DNA of 64,000 bases from UBA2965 sp036526135 (GCA_036526135.1 DATCZA010000057.1:1-64000); one strand, 5' to 3'; positions 18,028-27,307 are shown, counted from the stretch's first letter. Program-made: numbers and translations. Notes: generated by a model not told the origin, from the letters alone.

Positions 18028-19967
18028 AAGATTCGCGTCGGCAGAAGACAGGACGGCCGTCCGCGAGCCGCCCGCCGGTCAGGGCGAGCTGGCCCGCGAG
18101 GGGCCTGGTTGTGCTCGTCGCGTTGTTCTCCTCGGGAGTCACCCTGGCTGCCGACCACGCGAGCCGCATCGAAGCTCACGTTGAATCCTCAGCCACCCCG
18201 TGGACGGGACTCCAGGCAAACGATGCGGAAGAGGATTTCACCTTTGTCGTGGTGGCCGACCGCACGCGCGGTCATCGGCCAGGCGTGTTCGAGTCCGCCA
18301 TGCCCAAGGTCAATCTGCTGCAGCCGGCATTCGTGGTCAGCGTGGGAGATCTCATTGAAGGTTACACGGACGATCCGGCCCGGCTCACGGGGGAGTGGGA
18401 TGAAGTCGAGGCCTTTGTCGACCAGCTCGATGCGCCCTTCTTCTACGCGCCGGGCAATCACGACATGTCCAACGCGGTCATGTCCGAGGCCTGGCGCGCC
18501 CGTTTCGGACCGTCCTTCTATCACTTCCTCTACAAGGACGTGCTGTTCCTGGTCGTCAACTCCGAGCTGTTCGGCATGGTGACGAATCCGTGGGTGTCCG
18601 TGCCGGGGCCCTGGACCCAGGAAGAGCAGATGAGTTACATCGAGCGCGTGCTCTCCAGGCATGCCGACGTCCGCTGGACGATCGTCATCACCCATCAGCC
18701 GCTGTGGGACGTCGCCGAGGTTCACCCCGACTGGCTAAAGGTCGAAGCGCTCCTCGGTGAACGCCCGTATACGGTGTTTGCCGGTCACGCGCACCGCTAC
18801 CAGCGATCGTTACGCCACGATCGCAAGTACATCACGCTGGCGACCACCGGCGGGGCCAGCCCGCTCCGGGGCGCTCTTTACGGCGAGTTTGATCATGTGG
18901 CGATGGTGCACATGTCCTCGCGCGGACCCACCATCGCGAATCTGATGCTCGATGGGATTCAACCCGAGGACGTCACCACAGAGGACTCGCTGCGTGCGTT
19001 GAGGCAGCTGTCGGACGCGGTGCAGGTCGAAACCGAGTATCTCGACGGAGACCTGTTCACCTCGGGCGCGGTTCGCTACCGGATCGTCAACTCGGGGTCG
19101 GCTCCCCTCGAGGCGACGCCCATCGTCCTGGGAAACGACGTTCTGCGCGCCCAGGCGACTCCCCAGGCAATCTCGGTGCCGCCCGGAGGGGAGCGGCGGG
19201 TCGCGCTGAATCTGAAATCCACGCACGCGCTCGCCTTCGAGAGCCTGCCCCCGGCGAGGGTCACCTGGTCGTTGCGGTCGATGCTGCTCGATCGGCCGGT
19301 ATTCGTAGAGATCGAGACCGCGCTGCTTCCCCAGCGCCGCTTTCCGCTGGAGCGCATCAGCCGTCTGGTTCGCCTGGACGGAGACCTCGAGGAATGGCAT
19401 CTGCCGTACTCGGTGACGCGCCAGGGTGACATTGCCAGCCCGCAGACTGATCCGGCGGACATCTCGTTTCGCTTCGGGATCGGCTACGACGACGAGAACC
19501 TTTACCTTGCTGCCGAGGTAATCGACGACTCCATCGTTGCCTCCGGTGAGCTGACCGCGATGGATCAGGACGCGCTCATCGTCTCGGTGGATGCCCGTCC
19601 CGACCCGGACCGCTCTGCGAACCAGCCTCTAGTAGAGGCCATGGCCAGCGGTGCCACGTCGCGCATGGCCATAGAGCTGCTGACCCTGGCCCCCGGGCGC
19701 CCGGCACCGGTGCTGGAGATGCTCGATGGCGTGCGCGACGCCATTGCAAGCGCGGTGGTGCGAACGTCCGGCGGATACGCAGCCGAGATCGCCATCCCTG
19801 GGGAACTGCTCAGTCGCCAGCAGGGCAGGGAGTGGCAGGTCGTTCGCGTCGGCATTCATGCCAACGACTTCGACGAGAGCGAACGCGGCTCGAAGTCGCT
19901 CCACTGGCAGCCCTATCGATTCGGCTCGGCGGCCGTGGTCGGCACGGGCACATTCATGCGAAGGTGA
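18024..19967 (+). CDS. Exported metallophosphoesterase with C-terminal CBM9/DOMON-like domain
   Basis: 647 residues from TTG 18024. After a hydrophobic segment (about 26-43, ending VTLAAD) the phosphoesterase domain shows VVVADRTRG, SVGDLIEG, APGNHDMSN, ITHQPLWDV and FAGHAHRYQRS. From about residue 445 a second domain begins LDGDLEEWHLPYS and continues with FRFGIGYDDENLYLAAEVIDDSI, the pattern of a CBM9-like sugar- or surface-binding domain. It therefore likely acts in the periplasm or outside. The start overlaps the stop of the phzF remnant; no later Met precedes the leader, so TTG is kept with modest certainty. Confidence 0.75.
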   Translation: MKDSRRQKTGRPSASRPPVRASWPARGLVVLVALFSSGVTLAADHASRIEAHVESSATPWTGLQANDAEEDFTFVVVADRTRGHRPGVFESAMPKVNLLQPAFVVSVGDLIEGYTDDPARLTGEWDEVEAFVDQLDAPFFYAPGNHDMSNAVMSEAWRARFGPSFYHFLYKDVLFLVVNSELFGMVTNPWVSVPGPWTQEEQMSYIERVLSRHADVRWTIVITHQPLWDVAEVHPDWLKVEALLGERPYTVFAGHAHRYQRSLRHDRKYITLATTGGASPLRGALYGEFDHVAMVHMSSRGPTIANLMLDGIQPEDVTTEDSLRALRQLSDAVQVETEYLDGDLFTSGAVRYRIVNSGSAPLEATPIVLGNDVLRAQATPQAISVPPGGERRVALNLKSTHALAFESLPPARVTWSLRSMLLDRPVFVEIETALLPQRRFPLERISRLVRLDGDLEEWHLPYSVTRQGDIASPQTDPADISFRFGIGYDDENLYLAAEVIDDSIVASGELTAMDQDALIVSVDARPDPDRSANQPLVEAMASGATSRMAIELLTLAPGRPAPVLEMLDGVRDAIASAVVRTSGGYAAEIAIPGELLSRQQGREWQVVRVGIHANDFDESERGSKSLHWQPYRFGSAAVVGTGTFMRR

Positions 19968-20042
19968 TCGGCTCGGCGACGATGTTGGGGGGGAGTCGCA
20001 CCCGCCCGGCGTTCAGCGACGCCAGGTCCGGGGGGAGCGAGA

Positions 20043-20062
20043 GCGCCGCCGGAAGGCGGCGC
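20043..20062. terminator. Strong GC hairpin between converging genes
   Basis: Perfect inverted repeat GCGCCGCC / GGCGGCGC closing a GGAA tetraloop, between the ends of the phosphoesterase gene (19967) and the marR gene (20068). There is no T-run, so it is a possible, unproven transcription end. Confidence 0.4.
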
Positions 20063-20067
20063 GCCGG

Positions 20068-20550
20068 TCAGTCGTTCTGGTTCGAAATGGAGCGCTTGCG
20101 TCCGGGAGCGCGCCGCTCTCCGATCACGGGGCCCCAATCTGCCATCAGAGCGCGTCGGAGCTGGTTCACCGTCTCGTAGCCCAGCCGTATCGCCAGGGCC
20201 TGCTCTGATTGGCGCAGTGTTGCCAGTGCAGCGTTTATCAGCTGCGAACCGCGCTCGCTGAAGACGATTCGGTTGGCGCGCCGGTCGTCCGGATCTGGAA
20301 GCTGGGTGACGAGGTCGTCACGCTCCAGTTCGTTGATCTGCTGCTGGATGGCCTGCCGGCTCACGCCCAGCACCCGTGCCAGCTCCGCAGCTCTGGTCAC
20401 GCCGTTGGATATGTTGATGAGAATCATCGTCTGAGTGCGGGTGCGAGGCAGGTAGCCTGCTTTCTGCAGCCCGTTCTGGAGGCTCTCATCCATCCAATAG
20501 TAGGCGCGCAGCAAGCCGCGCATCAGCACTTCGTTGGGTTGATCTTCCAT
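20068..20550 (-). CDS. MarR-family transcriptional regulator
   Basis: 160 residues with the winged helix-turn-helix visible as VTRAAELARVLGVSRQAIQQQINELERDDLVTQLPDPDDRRANRIVFSERG (about 50-100), the DxRxxR wing of MarR proteins included. Such dimers repress neighbouring genes until a phenolic or oxidant ligand binds. It is divergent from a nitroreductase gene across 115 bases, its most likely target. The ATG at 20550 is preferred to one four codons upstream. The C-terminus (APGRKRSISNQND) is polar and probably flexible. Confidence 0.85.
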   Translation of the reverse strand: MEDQPNEVLMRGLLRAYYWMDESLQNGLQKAGYLPRTRTQTMILINISNGVTRAAELARVLGVSRQAIQQQINELERDDLVTQLPDPDDRRANRIVFSERGSQLINAALATLRQSEQALAIRLGYETVNQLRRALMADWGPVIGERRAPGRKRSISNQND

Positions 20551-20665
20551 GTCAATCCTCAATCAATCGCAACACAATTCATGCGGCCCGTTTCCGAGGT
20601 ACGCAGTATCCGGTATTGTTTCTCAAAGTGCGCTGTCAAGCAACTGTTATAAATTGGGAGATCAG
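20551..20665. promoter_or_regulatory. Divergent marR/nitroreductase control region
   Basis: 115 bases that are more AT-rich than the surroundings. A TATAAA-like element lies at about 20646, directly before the GGGAG ribosome-binding site of the nitroreductase. The imperfect dyad CAACTGTTATAAATTG near 20640 could be a MarR site, but its arms match only partly. I cannot place a -35 box with confidence. Confidence 0.4.
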
Positions 20666-21331
20666 GTGGAACTCTACGACGTGATGAGAACGACCTTCGC
20701 GGCCCGGGAATTCCTGGACGAACCGGTCACAGACGGGGATATACGCAATATATTAGATAATGCGCGGTTTGCCCCCAGCGGGGGTAATCGTCAGGGTTGG
20801 CGGGTGATCGTGATCCGCGAAGCGGAGACCCGGGAAGCCATGCTGCCCATGATCATGCCCACGTTTCAGCGCTACGTCGCACAGGTTCAGGCGGGCGAAG
20901 CGCCGTGGAACACCATCAACGAGACCCGCCTAACGGCTGAAGAGATCGCCGCTACCGAGCCGCCGGAAGCCTTCATTCGGCAGGTTCTTGCCGCGCCGGT
21001 GCTGCTGCTGATTCTCGTGGATCTGAGCGTGGTGGCGTCCTTCGACGCGCAGCTCGACCGGGTCGGGGTGATTTCCGGCGCCTCCATCTACCCGTTCGTC
21101 TGGAACGTCCTCCTGGCCGCAAGGAACGAGGGATTCGGCGGTACGTTGACCACTTTCATCGCCGGGCGCGAGGGGGAGATCAGGCGTCTTCTCGGAATAC
21201 CCGACCACCTCGCCGTGGCGGCCCTCCTCCCGATCGGGCGGCCGGTCAAGCAGCTGACCCGGCTCAGCCGCAAGCCGGTGGACGAGTTCGCGATGCTGGA
21301 ACGCTGGGACGGCGCGCCGCTGGGCGATTGA
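20666..21331 (+). CDS. Nitroreductase-family FMN oxidoreductase
   Basis: 221 residues. FAAREFLDEPVTDGDIRNILDNARFAPSGGNRQGWR (about 9-45) is the nitroreductase FMN-binding N-terminus and GEIRRLLGIPDHLAVAALLPIGRP the usual C-terminal segment. The family reduces nitro groups, quinones or other electrophiles with NAD(P)H. Start GTG 20666 is chosen for the GGGAG ten bases before; the ATG at 20684 is an alternative. Divergence from a MarR repressor suggests induction by an aromatic or oxidant. Confidence 0.83.
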   Translation: MELYDVMRTTFAAREFLDEPVTDGDIRNILDNARFAPSGGNRQGWRVIVIREAETREAMLPMIMPTFQRYVAQVQAGEAPWNTINETRLTAEEIAATEPPEAFIRQVLAAPVLLLILVDLSVVASFDAQLDRVGVISGASIYPFVWNVLLAARNEGFGGTLTTFIAGREGEIRRLLGIPDHLAVAALLPIGRPVKQLTRLSRKPVDEFAMLERWDGAPLGD

Positions 21332-21423
21332 AGGCGCCCGCGCCGCCTAACCATGGACATCGCTTCGTGGTTTGCTAGGCTGCCCAGCGCACAAGGGGAT
21401 GCCACCGGGTCGAGGGGAGAGCC

Positions 21424-23034
21424 GTGCAGCAGAACGAACCGAGCGATTCTTCCGGGGAATCGGCCGATGGGGTGGGCGGTAGGTATGCGAACTACGTTCT
21501 CATCGTTCTCATCATCGTTTACGTCTTCAACTTCATCGACCGGCAGATCCTGTCTATCCTCGCCGAGGAAATTAAGGCCGACCTGGGCATATCCGATGCG
21601 GACATCGGTTTCCTTTACGGAACCGCTTTTGCCGTCTTCTACGCCGTGTTCGGCATTCCCCTGGCTCGGCTGGCGGACACCTGGATCCGCAAGGATCTCA
21701 TCGCCATCGGTCTCGGCTTCTGGAGTCTGATGACGGCGCTGTCGGGGACCGCCCGGAATTTTGCTTCCCTTGCCACTTTCCGCTTCGGGGTCGGCGTGGG
21801 TGAGGCGAGCGCGTCGCCGGCCGCTTTCTCCATGCTCTCCGATTACTTCTCGCCGCGCGTGCGGGCCACCGTTCTTGCCATCTATTCCAGTGGGGTCTAC
21901 ATCGGCGCCGGTATCGGCGTCTTCCTCGGTGGGATCATCGTCGATTCCTGGAATGACGCCTTTCCGGATCCCGTCCTGGCGCCGTTCGGCCTCAAAGCCT
22001 GGCAGGCGGCCTTCTTTGCGGTAGGCCTACCCGGCCTGCTCATGGCCATCTGGGTCTGGACGCTGCGCGAGCCGCAGCGCGGGGTCAGCGAGGGGCTTGT
22101 GGTGCCGACGCACCCGCATCCTTTCCGCGAAACGGCCCGGTCGCTCGTCACCGTGCTTCCCCCGTTCACCGTGGTCTCGCTATGGGTCAGCGGCGGCGCC
22201 CGGACCGTCGCCGTCAATCTCGGACTCGCCCTGCTCATCGCGGCCGTCGGCTACGGTGCGAACCTGGCGACGGGCACGCCGAATCAATGGATCGCTCTGG
22301 GAATCGGCGTCTACGCGGTGGTCTCGTGGGCCCAGGGCCTGAAGCTTTCGGATCCTGTGGCGTTCGGCATGATCTTCGGCTCCCGTGCCATGGTGCTGCT
22401 GACCCTGGGCTTCCCCTGCCTGGCTTTCGTGACCTACGGCGTGGGTTTCTGGAGCCCGCCCTATCTGCTTCGCGCCCATGGCGTCAATCTCGCCGAGGCC
22501 GGCACGCTGCTGGGCTTGGGTTCCGCCCTGGGCGGCTGGATAGGCGTCACGCTGGGCGGCATCGTGGCGGACCGGCTGCGGGCGCGTTCGGTGAACGGCC
22601 GCATATACATTGGCGTGGCTTCGCCCTTTCTCGCCGCACCCGCGGCCATCTGGTTCGTGCTGACCGACAACGTCTGGGTGGCCTATTTCTGCGCGTTTGT
22701 GTTCAGCATGTTCTCGCCCATGTGGCTTGGTGCCGCAGCGAGCACGGTGAATGATCTTGTCTTGCCGCGAATGAGGGCGGTGGCGTCCGCCTACTACATC
22801 CTGATGCTCACCTTCATCGGGCTCGCCCTCGGGCCCTATCTGATCGGCCAGGTGAGCGACATCTATCTGGCGTCGGGCCTTGATGATGGCCAGGCGCTGG
22901 GCAGGGCGATTCTCTGGGGCTGCGGCATGCTGGGCGTCAGCCTCCTGTTCCTCGCCGGCGCCATGAGGTACCTCGGAGCCGAGGAGGCCAACCGGCTCGA
23001 CCGCGCGCGGGCCCTGGGAGAGCCCATGGACTGA
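21424..23034 (+). CDS. MFS transporter, Spinster-like
   Basis: 536 residues beginning at GTG 21424. The N-terminal half has FNFIDRQILSILAEEIKADLGISDADIGFLYG and GVGEASASPAAFSMLSDYF, which are typical of the spinster-like MFS group common in sphingomonads and marine gammaproteobacteria. About 14 membrane segments are expected, with two extra hydrophobic stretches (about 255-305) inserted between the two six-helix bundles. The ligand is unknown. It lies 60 bases before the coxG-like gene on the same strand and may import the hydroxylase substrate. Confidence 0.82.
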   Translation: MQQNEPSDSSGESADGVGGRYANYVLIVLIIVYVFNFIDRQILSILAEEIKADLGISDADIGFLYGTAFAVFYAVFGIPLARLADTWIRKDLIAIGLGFWSLMTALSGTARNFASLATFRFGVGVGEASASPAAFSMLSDYFSPRVRATVLAIYSSGVYIGAGIGVFLGGIIVDSWNDAFPDPVLAPFGLKAWQAAFFAVGLPGLLMAIWVWTLREPQRGVSEGLVVPTHPHPFRETARSLVTVLPPFTVVSLWVSGGARTVAVNLGLALLIAAVGYGANLATGTPNQWIALGIGVYAVVSWAQGLKLSDPVAFGMIFGSRAMVLLTLGFPCLAFVTYGVGFWSPPYLLRAHGVNLAEAGTLLGLGSALGGWIGVTLGGIVADRLRARSVNGRIYIGVASPFLAAPAAIWFVLTDNVWVAYFCAFVFSMFSPMWLGAAASTVNDLVLPRMRAVASAYYILMLTFIGLALGPYLIGQVSDIYLASGLDDGQALGRAILWGCGMLGVSLLFLAGAMRYLGAEEANRLDRARALGEPMD

Positions 23035-23093
23035 ACGCGTTGCCGGGATAAGGCAATCGTGCGAAATTAGGCGCTCGAGGGAGGAGGTTCCGA

Positions 23094-23645
23094 GTGGAGC
23101 AGTTCGGCGAATATCGCATTTCCGCCGCACGGGCAATGGTATGGGAAGGCCTGAACGACCCCGACGTGCTCGGGCGCTGCATCCAGGGCTGCCTGTCCAT
23201 GGAGCGGACGTCGGATGAGCAGTTCGATGCCTCGGTCAAGGCCAAGGTGGGTCCGGTCAGCGCTACCTTTCAGGCGCAGCTCATGCTCAGCGAGATCGAC
23301 GCACCCTCCAGCTACACGTTGACGGCCAACGTCAAGGGAGGTGCCGCCGGGTTCGGGAAAGGGACGGCGAAGGTCAGCCTCTTAGAAGACGGTGCCAGCA
23401 CGTTGCTCCGCTATCAGGTGAGCGCCAACGTCGGTGGCAAGCTCGCTCAGGTGGGATCCCGGCTGATCGACGCGGCAGCCCGAAAGATGGCAGACGATTT
23501 CTTTGCCGAGTTCGGACGCGAGGTGGGCGGTGCGGAGCCCGAGGCTCTGGCGGCTGTGGCAGAGGCGCCTGTTGCCGGCGGGCGCTGGAAGATATGGGTG
23601 GCCGTTGCGGCCATTGTGGTGATCATACTGCTGCTCATGGTCTGA
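23094..23645 (+). CDS. CoxG-like SRPBCC protein with C-terminal membrane anchor
   Basis: 183 residues. Residues 1-150 are a CoxG-type START/SRPBCC domain (WEGLNDPDVLGRCIQGC, KAKVGPVSATFQAQLML, LLRYQVSANVGGKLAQVGSRLID), and the last 20 (WVAVAAIVVIILLLM) a single membrane helix. In CO oxidisers CoxG anchors the hydroxylase to the membrane. GTG start at 23094 with GGAGGAGG-like sequence just before. It heads the G-S-L-M order of a molybdenum hydroxylase operon. Confidence 0.85.
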   Translation: MEQFGEYRISAARAMVWEGLNDPDVLGRCIQGCLSMERTSDEQFDASVKAKVGPVSATFQAQLMLSEIDAPSSYTLTANVKGGAAGFGKGTAKVSLLEDGASTLLRYQVSANVGGKLAQVGSRLIDAAARKMADDFFAEFGREVGGAEPEALAAVAEAPVAGGRWKIWVAVAAIVVIILLLMV

Positions 23646-23684
23646 GCGGCCGTCGTCGTGAATCAAAGAGTCTAGGATTCGAAT

Positions 23685-24143
23685 ATGAAAGTCGCGCTGA
23701 ACGTCAATGGTACCGACCGCGAACTCGAGGTGCCGGACAACACGCTCCTGGTGGACCTCCTGCGGGAGCACCTCAGGCTCACGGGCACCCACGTCGGCTG
23801 CGATACGAGCCAGTGTGGCGCGTGCACCGTGCATCTCAATGGCCGCTCGGTCAAGTCGTGCACGGTGCTCGCCGCACACGCCGAAGGCGCCGAGGTGGTG
23901 ACCATCGAGGGAATCGGCGCGCCAGACGACCTGCACCCCATGCAGGAGGCGTTCCGCGACTGCCACGCGCTTCAGTGCGGGTTCTGCACGCCGGGGATGA
24001 TCATGAGCGCCATCGATCTGGTGAATCAGTCGGACGACCTGGATAACCAGGCGGTCCGGGAAGGCCTGGAAGGCAACATCTGCCGGTGCACGGGTTACCA
24101 CAACATCGTGCGTGCCGTGCTGCAAGCAGCCGAGAAGATGTGA
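23685..24143 (+). CDS. Molybdenum hydroxylase small subunit, two [2Fe-2S] clusters (CoxS-like)
   Basis: 152 residues. The plant-ferredoxin cluster is bound by C39, C44, C47 and C59 (HVGCDTSQCGACTVH) and the second cluster by C98, C101, C133 and C135 (QCGFCTPGM and NICRCTGY). This is the electron-transfer subunit of xanthine dehydrogenase-family enzymes, passing electrons from Mo to FAD. Next gene begins nine bases after the stop. Confidence 0.93.
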   Translation: MKVALNVNGTDRELEVPDNTLLVDLLREHLRLTGTHVGCDTSQCGACTVHLNGRSVKSCTVLAAHAEGAEVVTIEGIGAPDDLHPMQEAFRDCHALQCGFCTPGMIMSAIDLVNQSDDLDNQAVREGLEGNICRCTGYHNIVRAVLQAAEKM

Positions 24144-24152
24144 GGATTCGAG

Positions 24153-26501
24153 ATGAGTGAAGCAGCGGCAACGGGGATCGGAGCGTCGGTCAGGCGTCGC
24201 GAGGACGTCCGTTTCATAACCGGCAGCGGGCGCTTTACGGACGACCTGACGCAGCCGGGCCAGACCTATGCCGTATTCCTGCGCAGCCCCTACGCGCGCG
24301 CCAGGATCGGCGAGATCGACGTGAGCGAAGCGCTTGCCACTGAGGGCGTGATCGCCGTGCTCACCGGCCGGGATATGGCAGCCGACGGCCTGGGTGACCT
24401 TCCCTGCGGGTGGCTCGTCAAGCAGAAGGACGGCTCGGACATGATCTCCGCGCCGCACCCGCCGCTGGCCACCGAAGTCGCCAACTACGTGGGCGAACCC
24501 TACGGATTGGTGATCGCGGAGTCACTGGCCGCCGCCAGGCAGGCTGCTGAGTGCGTCATGGCGGATTTCGAGGAGCTGGACGCGGTAGTCGACCTGGCGA
24601 CCGCCGTCGATTCCAGCCAGATTCACGAGGGCGTGCCCGGGAACCGGGCCTACGATTGGGAGATCGGCGACCGGGAGGCCACGGAAGCGGCGCTGGCCGG
24701 AGCCGCCCACGTCACCCGGATCGATCTGACCAACAACCGCCTGATACCTAACGCCATGGAGCCTCGCGCCGCTCTGGGCGTATACGATCCGGCCGGCGAC
24801 GATTACACGCTCTACACCACCAGCCAGAACCCCCACCTCGAGCGGCTGGTGTTGTCCGCCTTCGTTCAGGTCGCACCGGAGCACAAGCTGAGGGTCATCG
24901 CCCCGGACGTGGGCGGTGGTTTCGGTTCCAAGATATTCATCTACGCGGAGGAGACCGCCGTCATCTGGGCATCGCGCAGGGTCGGTCGGCCGGTGAAGTG
25001 GACGGCGGAGCGCAGCGAGTCGTTTCTCGCCGACGCCCACGGTCGGGATCACATCACCCATGCGGAGCTTGGCCTGGACGCGGAAGGTAACTTCACGGCG
25101 CTGAAAGTGCAGACCAGCGCGAATCTCGGCGCCTATCTGTCCACGTTCGGCTCCTCCGTCCCGACCTATCTCTACGGGACGCTGATGGCCGGCCAGTACC
25201 GGACCCCGAACATCTACGTCGAGGTGCAGGGCATCTACACCAACACCGCACCGGTAGACGCCTACCGCGGAGCCGGGCGTCCGGAGGCCACCTATGTGGT
25301 CGAGCGGATCGTTGAGACTGCCGCCAGGGAGCTCGGCACGGATCCGGCGGAGCTGCGGCGGCGCAACATGATCCGGCCGGATCAGTTCCCCTACGAGACG
25401 CCGGTGGCGCTGGTCTACGACACCGGCGACTACGAAGCCGGTCTGGACAGAGCGCTTGCGCTCGTCGACTACGCCGGCTTCCCGGCTCGCCGCGCTGCTT
25501 CCGAAGCGGCAGGCAAGCGGCGTGGCATTGGCCTTGCGTGCTACATCGAAGCCTGCGGCCTCGCGCCCTCGCAGCTGGCCATCCAGCTCGGCGCAGGCGT
25601 CGGGCTCTACGAGAGCGGCGAGGTGAGGGTGAACCCGACGGGTTCCGTCACCGTCTTCACCGGATCTCACAGCCACGGCCAGGGTCACGAGACCACCTTT
25701 GCCCAGGTGGTGTCTGACCGCCTTGGCGTGCCGTTTGAGAGCGTCGAGGTGGTGCATGGCGACACCGGCCGCGTCGAGTTCGGCCTCGGTACCTACGGGT
25801 CGAGGTCGTTGGCGGTTGGTGGTTCGGCGTTGATCGCGGCCACGGACAAGGTCATTGCCAAGGGTAAACGCATCGCCGCGCACATGCTCGAAGCCCAGGA
25901 GAGCGACGTGGAGTTCGCCGACGGCAATTTCGTCGTCAGGGACAGCAACCAGTCGCTGTCCTTCGGGGAGGTTGCCTTTGCGGCGTACGTGCCGGCCAAT
26001 TACCCCGAGGATCTCGAGCCGGGACTTTCCGAGAAGGCTTTCTACGATCCCGAGAACTTCACTTACCCGGCGGGAACGCACATTGCGGAGGTGGAGATCG
26101 AAGAGGAGACGGGCGTCGTCCGGCTCGTCAACTTCGTCGCCGTCGACGACTTCGGGCACGTCATCAATCCGATGATCGTCGACGGGCAGGTTCACGGAGG
26201 GCTTGCTCAGGGTGCCGGACAGGCGCTGCTGGAGCACGGCGTGTACGACGACTACGGCCAGCTGCAGACAGGCAGCTACATGGACTACTGCATGCCGCGC
26301 GCGGACGACGTGCCGGACTTCGTGGTCGACACCACGGTGACGCCGTGCACCCACAACCCTCTCGGCGTCAAGGGCTGCGGGGAAGCGGGCGCCATCGGCT
26401 CCCCGGCGGCGATCATGAACGCCGTCACCGACGCCCTCGGCGTCAACGACATTTCCATGCCAGCCACGGCCGAGAAGGTGTGGCGGGCGCTGCGGGCCTA
26501 G
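24153..26501 (+). CDS. Molybdenum hydroxylase large subunit, CoxL form II type
   Basis: 782 residues of the xanthine oxidase-family molybdopterin subunit. GGGFGSKIFIYAEE binds the cofactor, and the C-terminal GVKGCGEAGAIG includes the conserved Glu744. The active-site loop is AYRGAGR at 370-376. Genuine aerobic CO dehydrogenase (form I) has AYRCSFR with a Cu-binding Cys; here Gly373 stands in that place, so CO oxidation is not expected. The substrate is probably an N-heterocycle, aldehyde or similar organic molecule. The reading frame is intact. Confidence 0.92.
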   Translation: MSEAAATGIGASVRRREDVRFITGSGRFTDDLTQPGQTYAVFLRSPYARARIGEIDVSEALATEGVIAVLTGRDMAADGLGDLPCGWLVKQKDGSDMISAPHPPLATEVANYVGEPYGLVIAESLAAARQAAECVMADFEELDAVVDLATAVDSSQIHEGVPGNRAYDWEIGDREATEAALAGAAHVTRIDLTNNRLIPNAMEPRAALGVYDPAGDDYTLYTTSQNPHLERLVLSAFVQVAPEHKLRVIAPDVGGGFGSKIFIYAEETAVIWASRRVGRPVKWTAERSESFLADAHGRDHITHAELGLDAEGNFTALKVQTSANLGAYLSTFGSSVPTYLYGTLMAGQYRTPNIYVEVQGIYTNTAPVDAYRGAGRPEATYVVERIVETAARELGTDPAELRRRNMIRPDQFPYETPVALVYDTGDYEAGLDRALALVDYAGFPARRAASEAAGKRRGIGLACYIEACGLAPSQLAIQLGAGVGLYESGEVRVNPTGSVTVFTGSHSHGQGHETTFAQVVSDRLGVPFESVEVVHGDTGRVEFGLGTYGSRSLAVGGSALIAATDKVIAKGKRIAAHMLEAQESDVEFADGNFVVRDSNQSLSFGEVAFAAYVPANYPEDLEPGLSEKAFYDPENFTYPAGTHIAEVEIEEETGVVRLVNFVAVDDFGHVINPMIVDGQVHGGLAQGAGQALLEHGVYDDYGQLQTGSYMDYCMPRADDVPDFVVDTTVTPCTHNPLGVKGCGEAGAIGSPAAIMNAVTDALGVNDISMPATAEKVWRALRA

Positions 26502-26509
26502 GAGAAGCC

Positions 26510-27307
26510 ATGTATCAGTTCAACTACCACCGCCCGGCGTCGGTAGAGGAAGCCGTCGGGCTGTTCGAATCTATGGACGACGGGATCTACATGGCCGGGG
26601 GGCAGACGCTCATCCCGACGATGAAGCAGCGGCTGGCCGCGCCTACCGACGTCATCGACCTGTCGGGTATCGAAGCGCTCAGCGGTATCGAGGTGAGCGC
26701 CGACCGGGTCAGCATCGGCGCGTTCACCGTTCACGATGCGGTGGCGAGCTCGCCGGAGATTCGCGCGACCCTTCCCGTGCTGGCTTTCCTGGCTGGCCAG
26801 ATCGGCGACGGCCAGGTGCGCAACCGAGGCACGCTGGGGGGATCCGTCGCCAACAGCGACCCGGCCGCCGATTACCCCGCTGCGCTGATCGGTCTGGGCG
26901 CCACGGTGCATACTCAGACGCGCAGCATCGAAGCGGACGACTACTTCAAAGATCTCTTCGAGACGGCCCTCAACCCCGGAGAGCTGATTACGCGGATCGA
27001 CTTTCCCGTGCCGACCCGGGCCGCCTACCGCAAGTTCCCGAACCCTGCTTCCCGCTACGCCGTGGTGGGCGTGCTGGTGGCCGACTTCGGCGGCAAGGTC
27101 CGCGTGGGGGTGACCGGTGCGGGTCCCTGCGCCTTTCGCGCCACTGCTATCGAGGAGTTGCTCAGCCGCAATCTCGACCCGTCGGCGCTGGACGGCGTCG
27201 AGGTCCCGGATGCGGGATTCAACAACGACCTGCACGCCTCCGCCGAGTACCGGGCGCACCTGGTCAAGGTGATGGCGAAGCGGGCCGTGGCGGACCTGCT
27301 GAGCTGA
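26510..27307 (+). CDS. Molybdenum hydroxylase FAD-binding subunit (CoxM-like)
   Basis: 265 residues. FAD-binding motifs AGGQTLIPTMKQR (33-45) and NRGTLGGSVANSDPAADYP (about 108-126) are intact, and the C-terminal GVTGAGPCAFRATAIEELL is the usual CO dehydrogenase flavoprotein C-terminal domain. Ten bases after an AGGAGAAGCC ribosome-binding region following coxL. It passes electrons from the iron-sulfur subunit to the acceptor. Confidence 0.92.
   Translation: MYQFNYHRPASVEEAVGLFESMDDGIYMAGGQTLIPTMKQRLAAPTDVIDLSGIEALSGIEVSADRVSIGAFTVHDAVASSPEIRATLPVLAFLAGQIGDGQVRNRGTLGGSVANSDPAADYPAALIGLGATVHTQTRSIEADDYFKDLFETALNPGELITRIDFPVPTRAAYRKFPNPASRYAVVGVLVADFGGKVRVGVTGAGPCAFRATAIEELLSRNLDPSALDGVEVPDAGFNNDLHASAEYRAHLVKVMAKRAVADLLS

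Noticed and set aside
19954..20067. In-frame extension of about 37 codons after the marR stop
   Set aside because: It overlaps the end of the phosphoesterase gene and a strong hairpin, and matches no family I know; chance openness in GC-rich DNA is likelier.
24522..26354. 610-codon open frame on the minus strand inside the CoxL-like gene
   Set aside because: It mirrors a complete, motif-bearing molybdopterin subunit and has no protein-family features; it is a GC-skew shadow.
23094..27307. Aerobic carbon monoxide dehydrogenase
   Set aside because: The AYRCSFR loop with the copper-binding Cys is missing; the loop is AYRGAGR.
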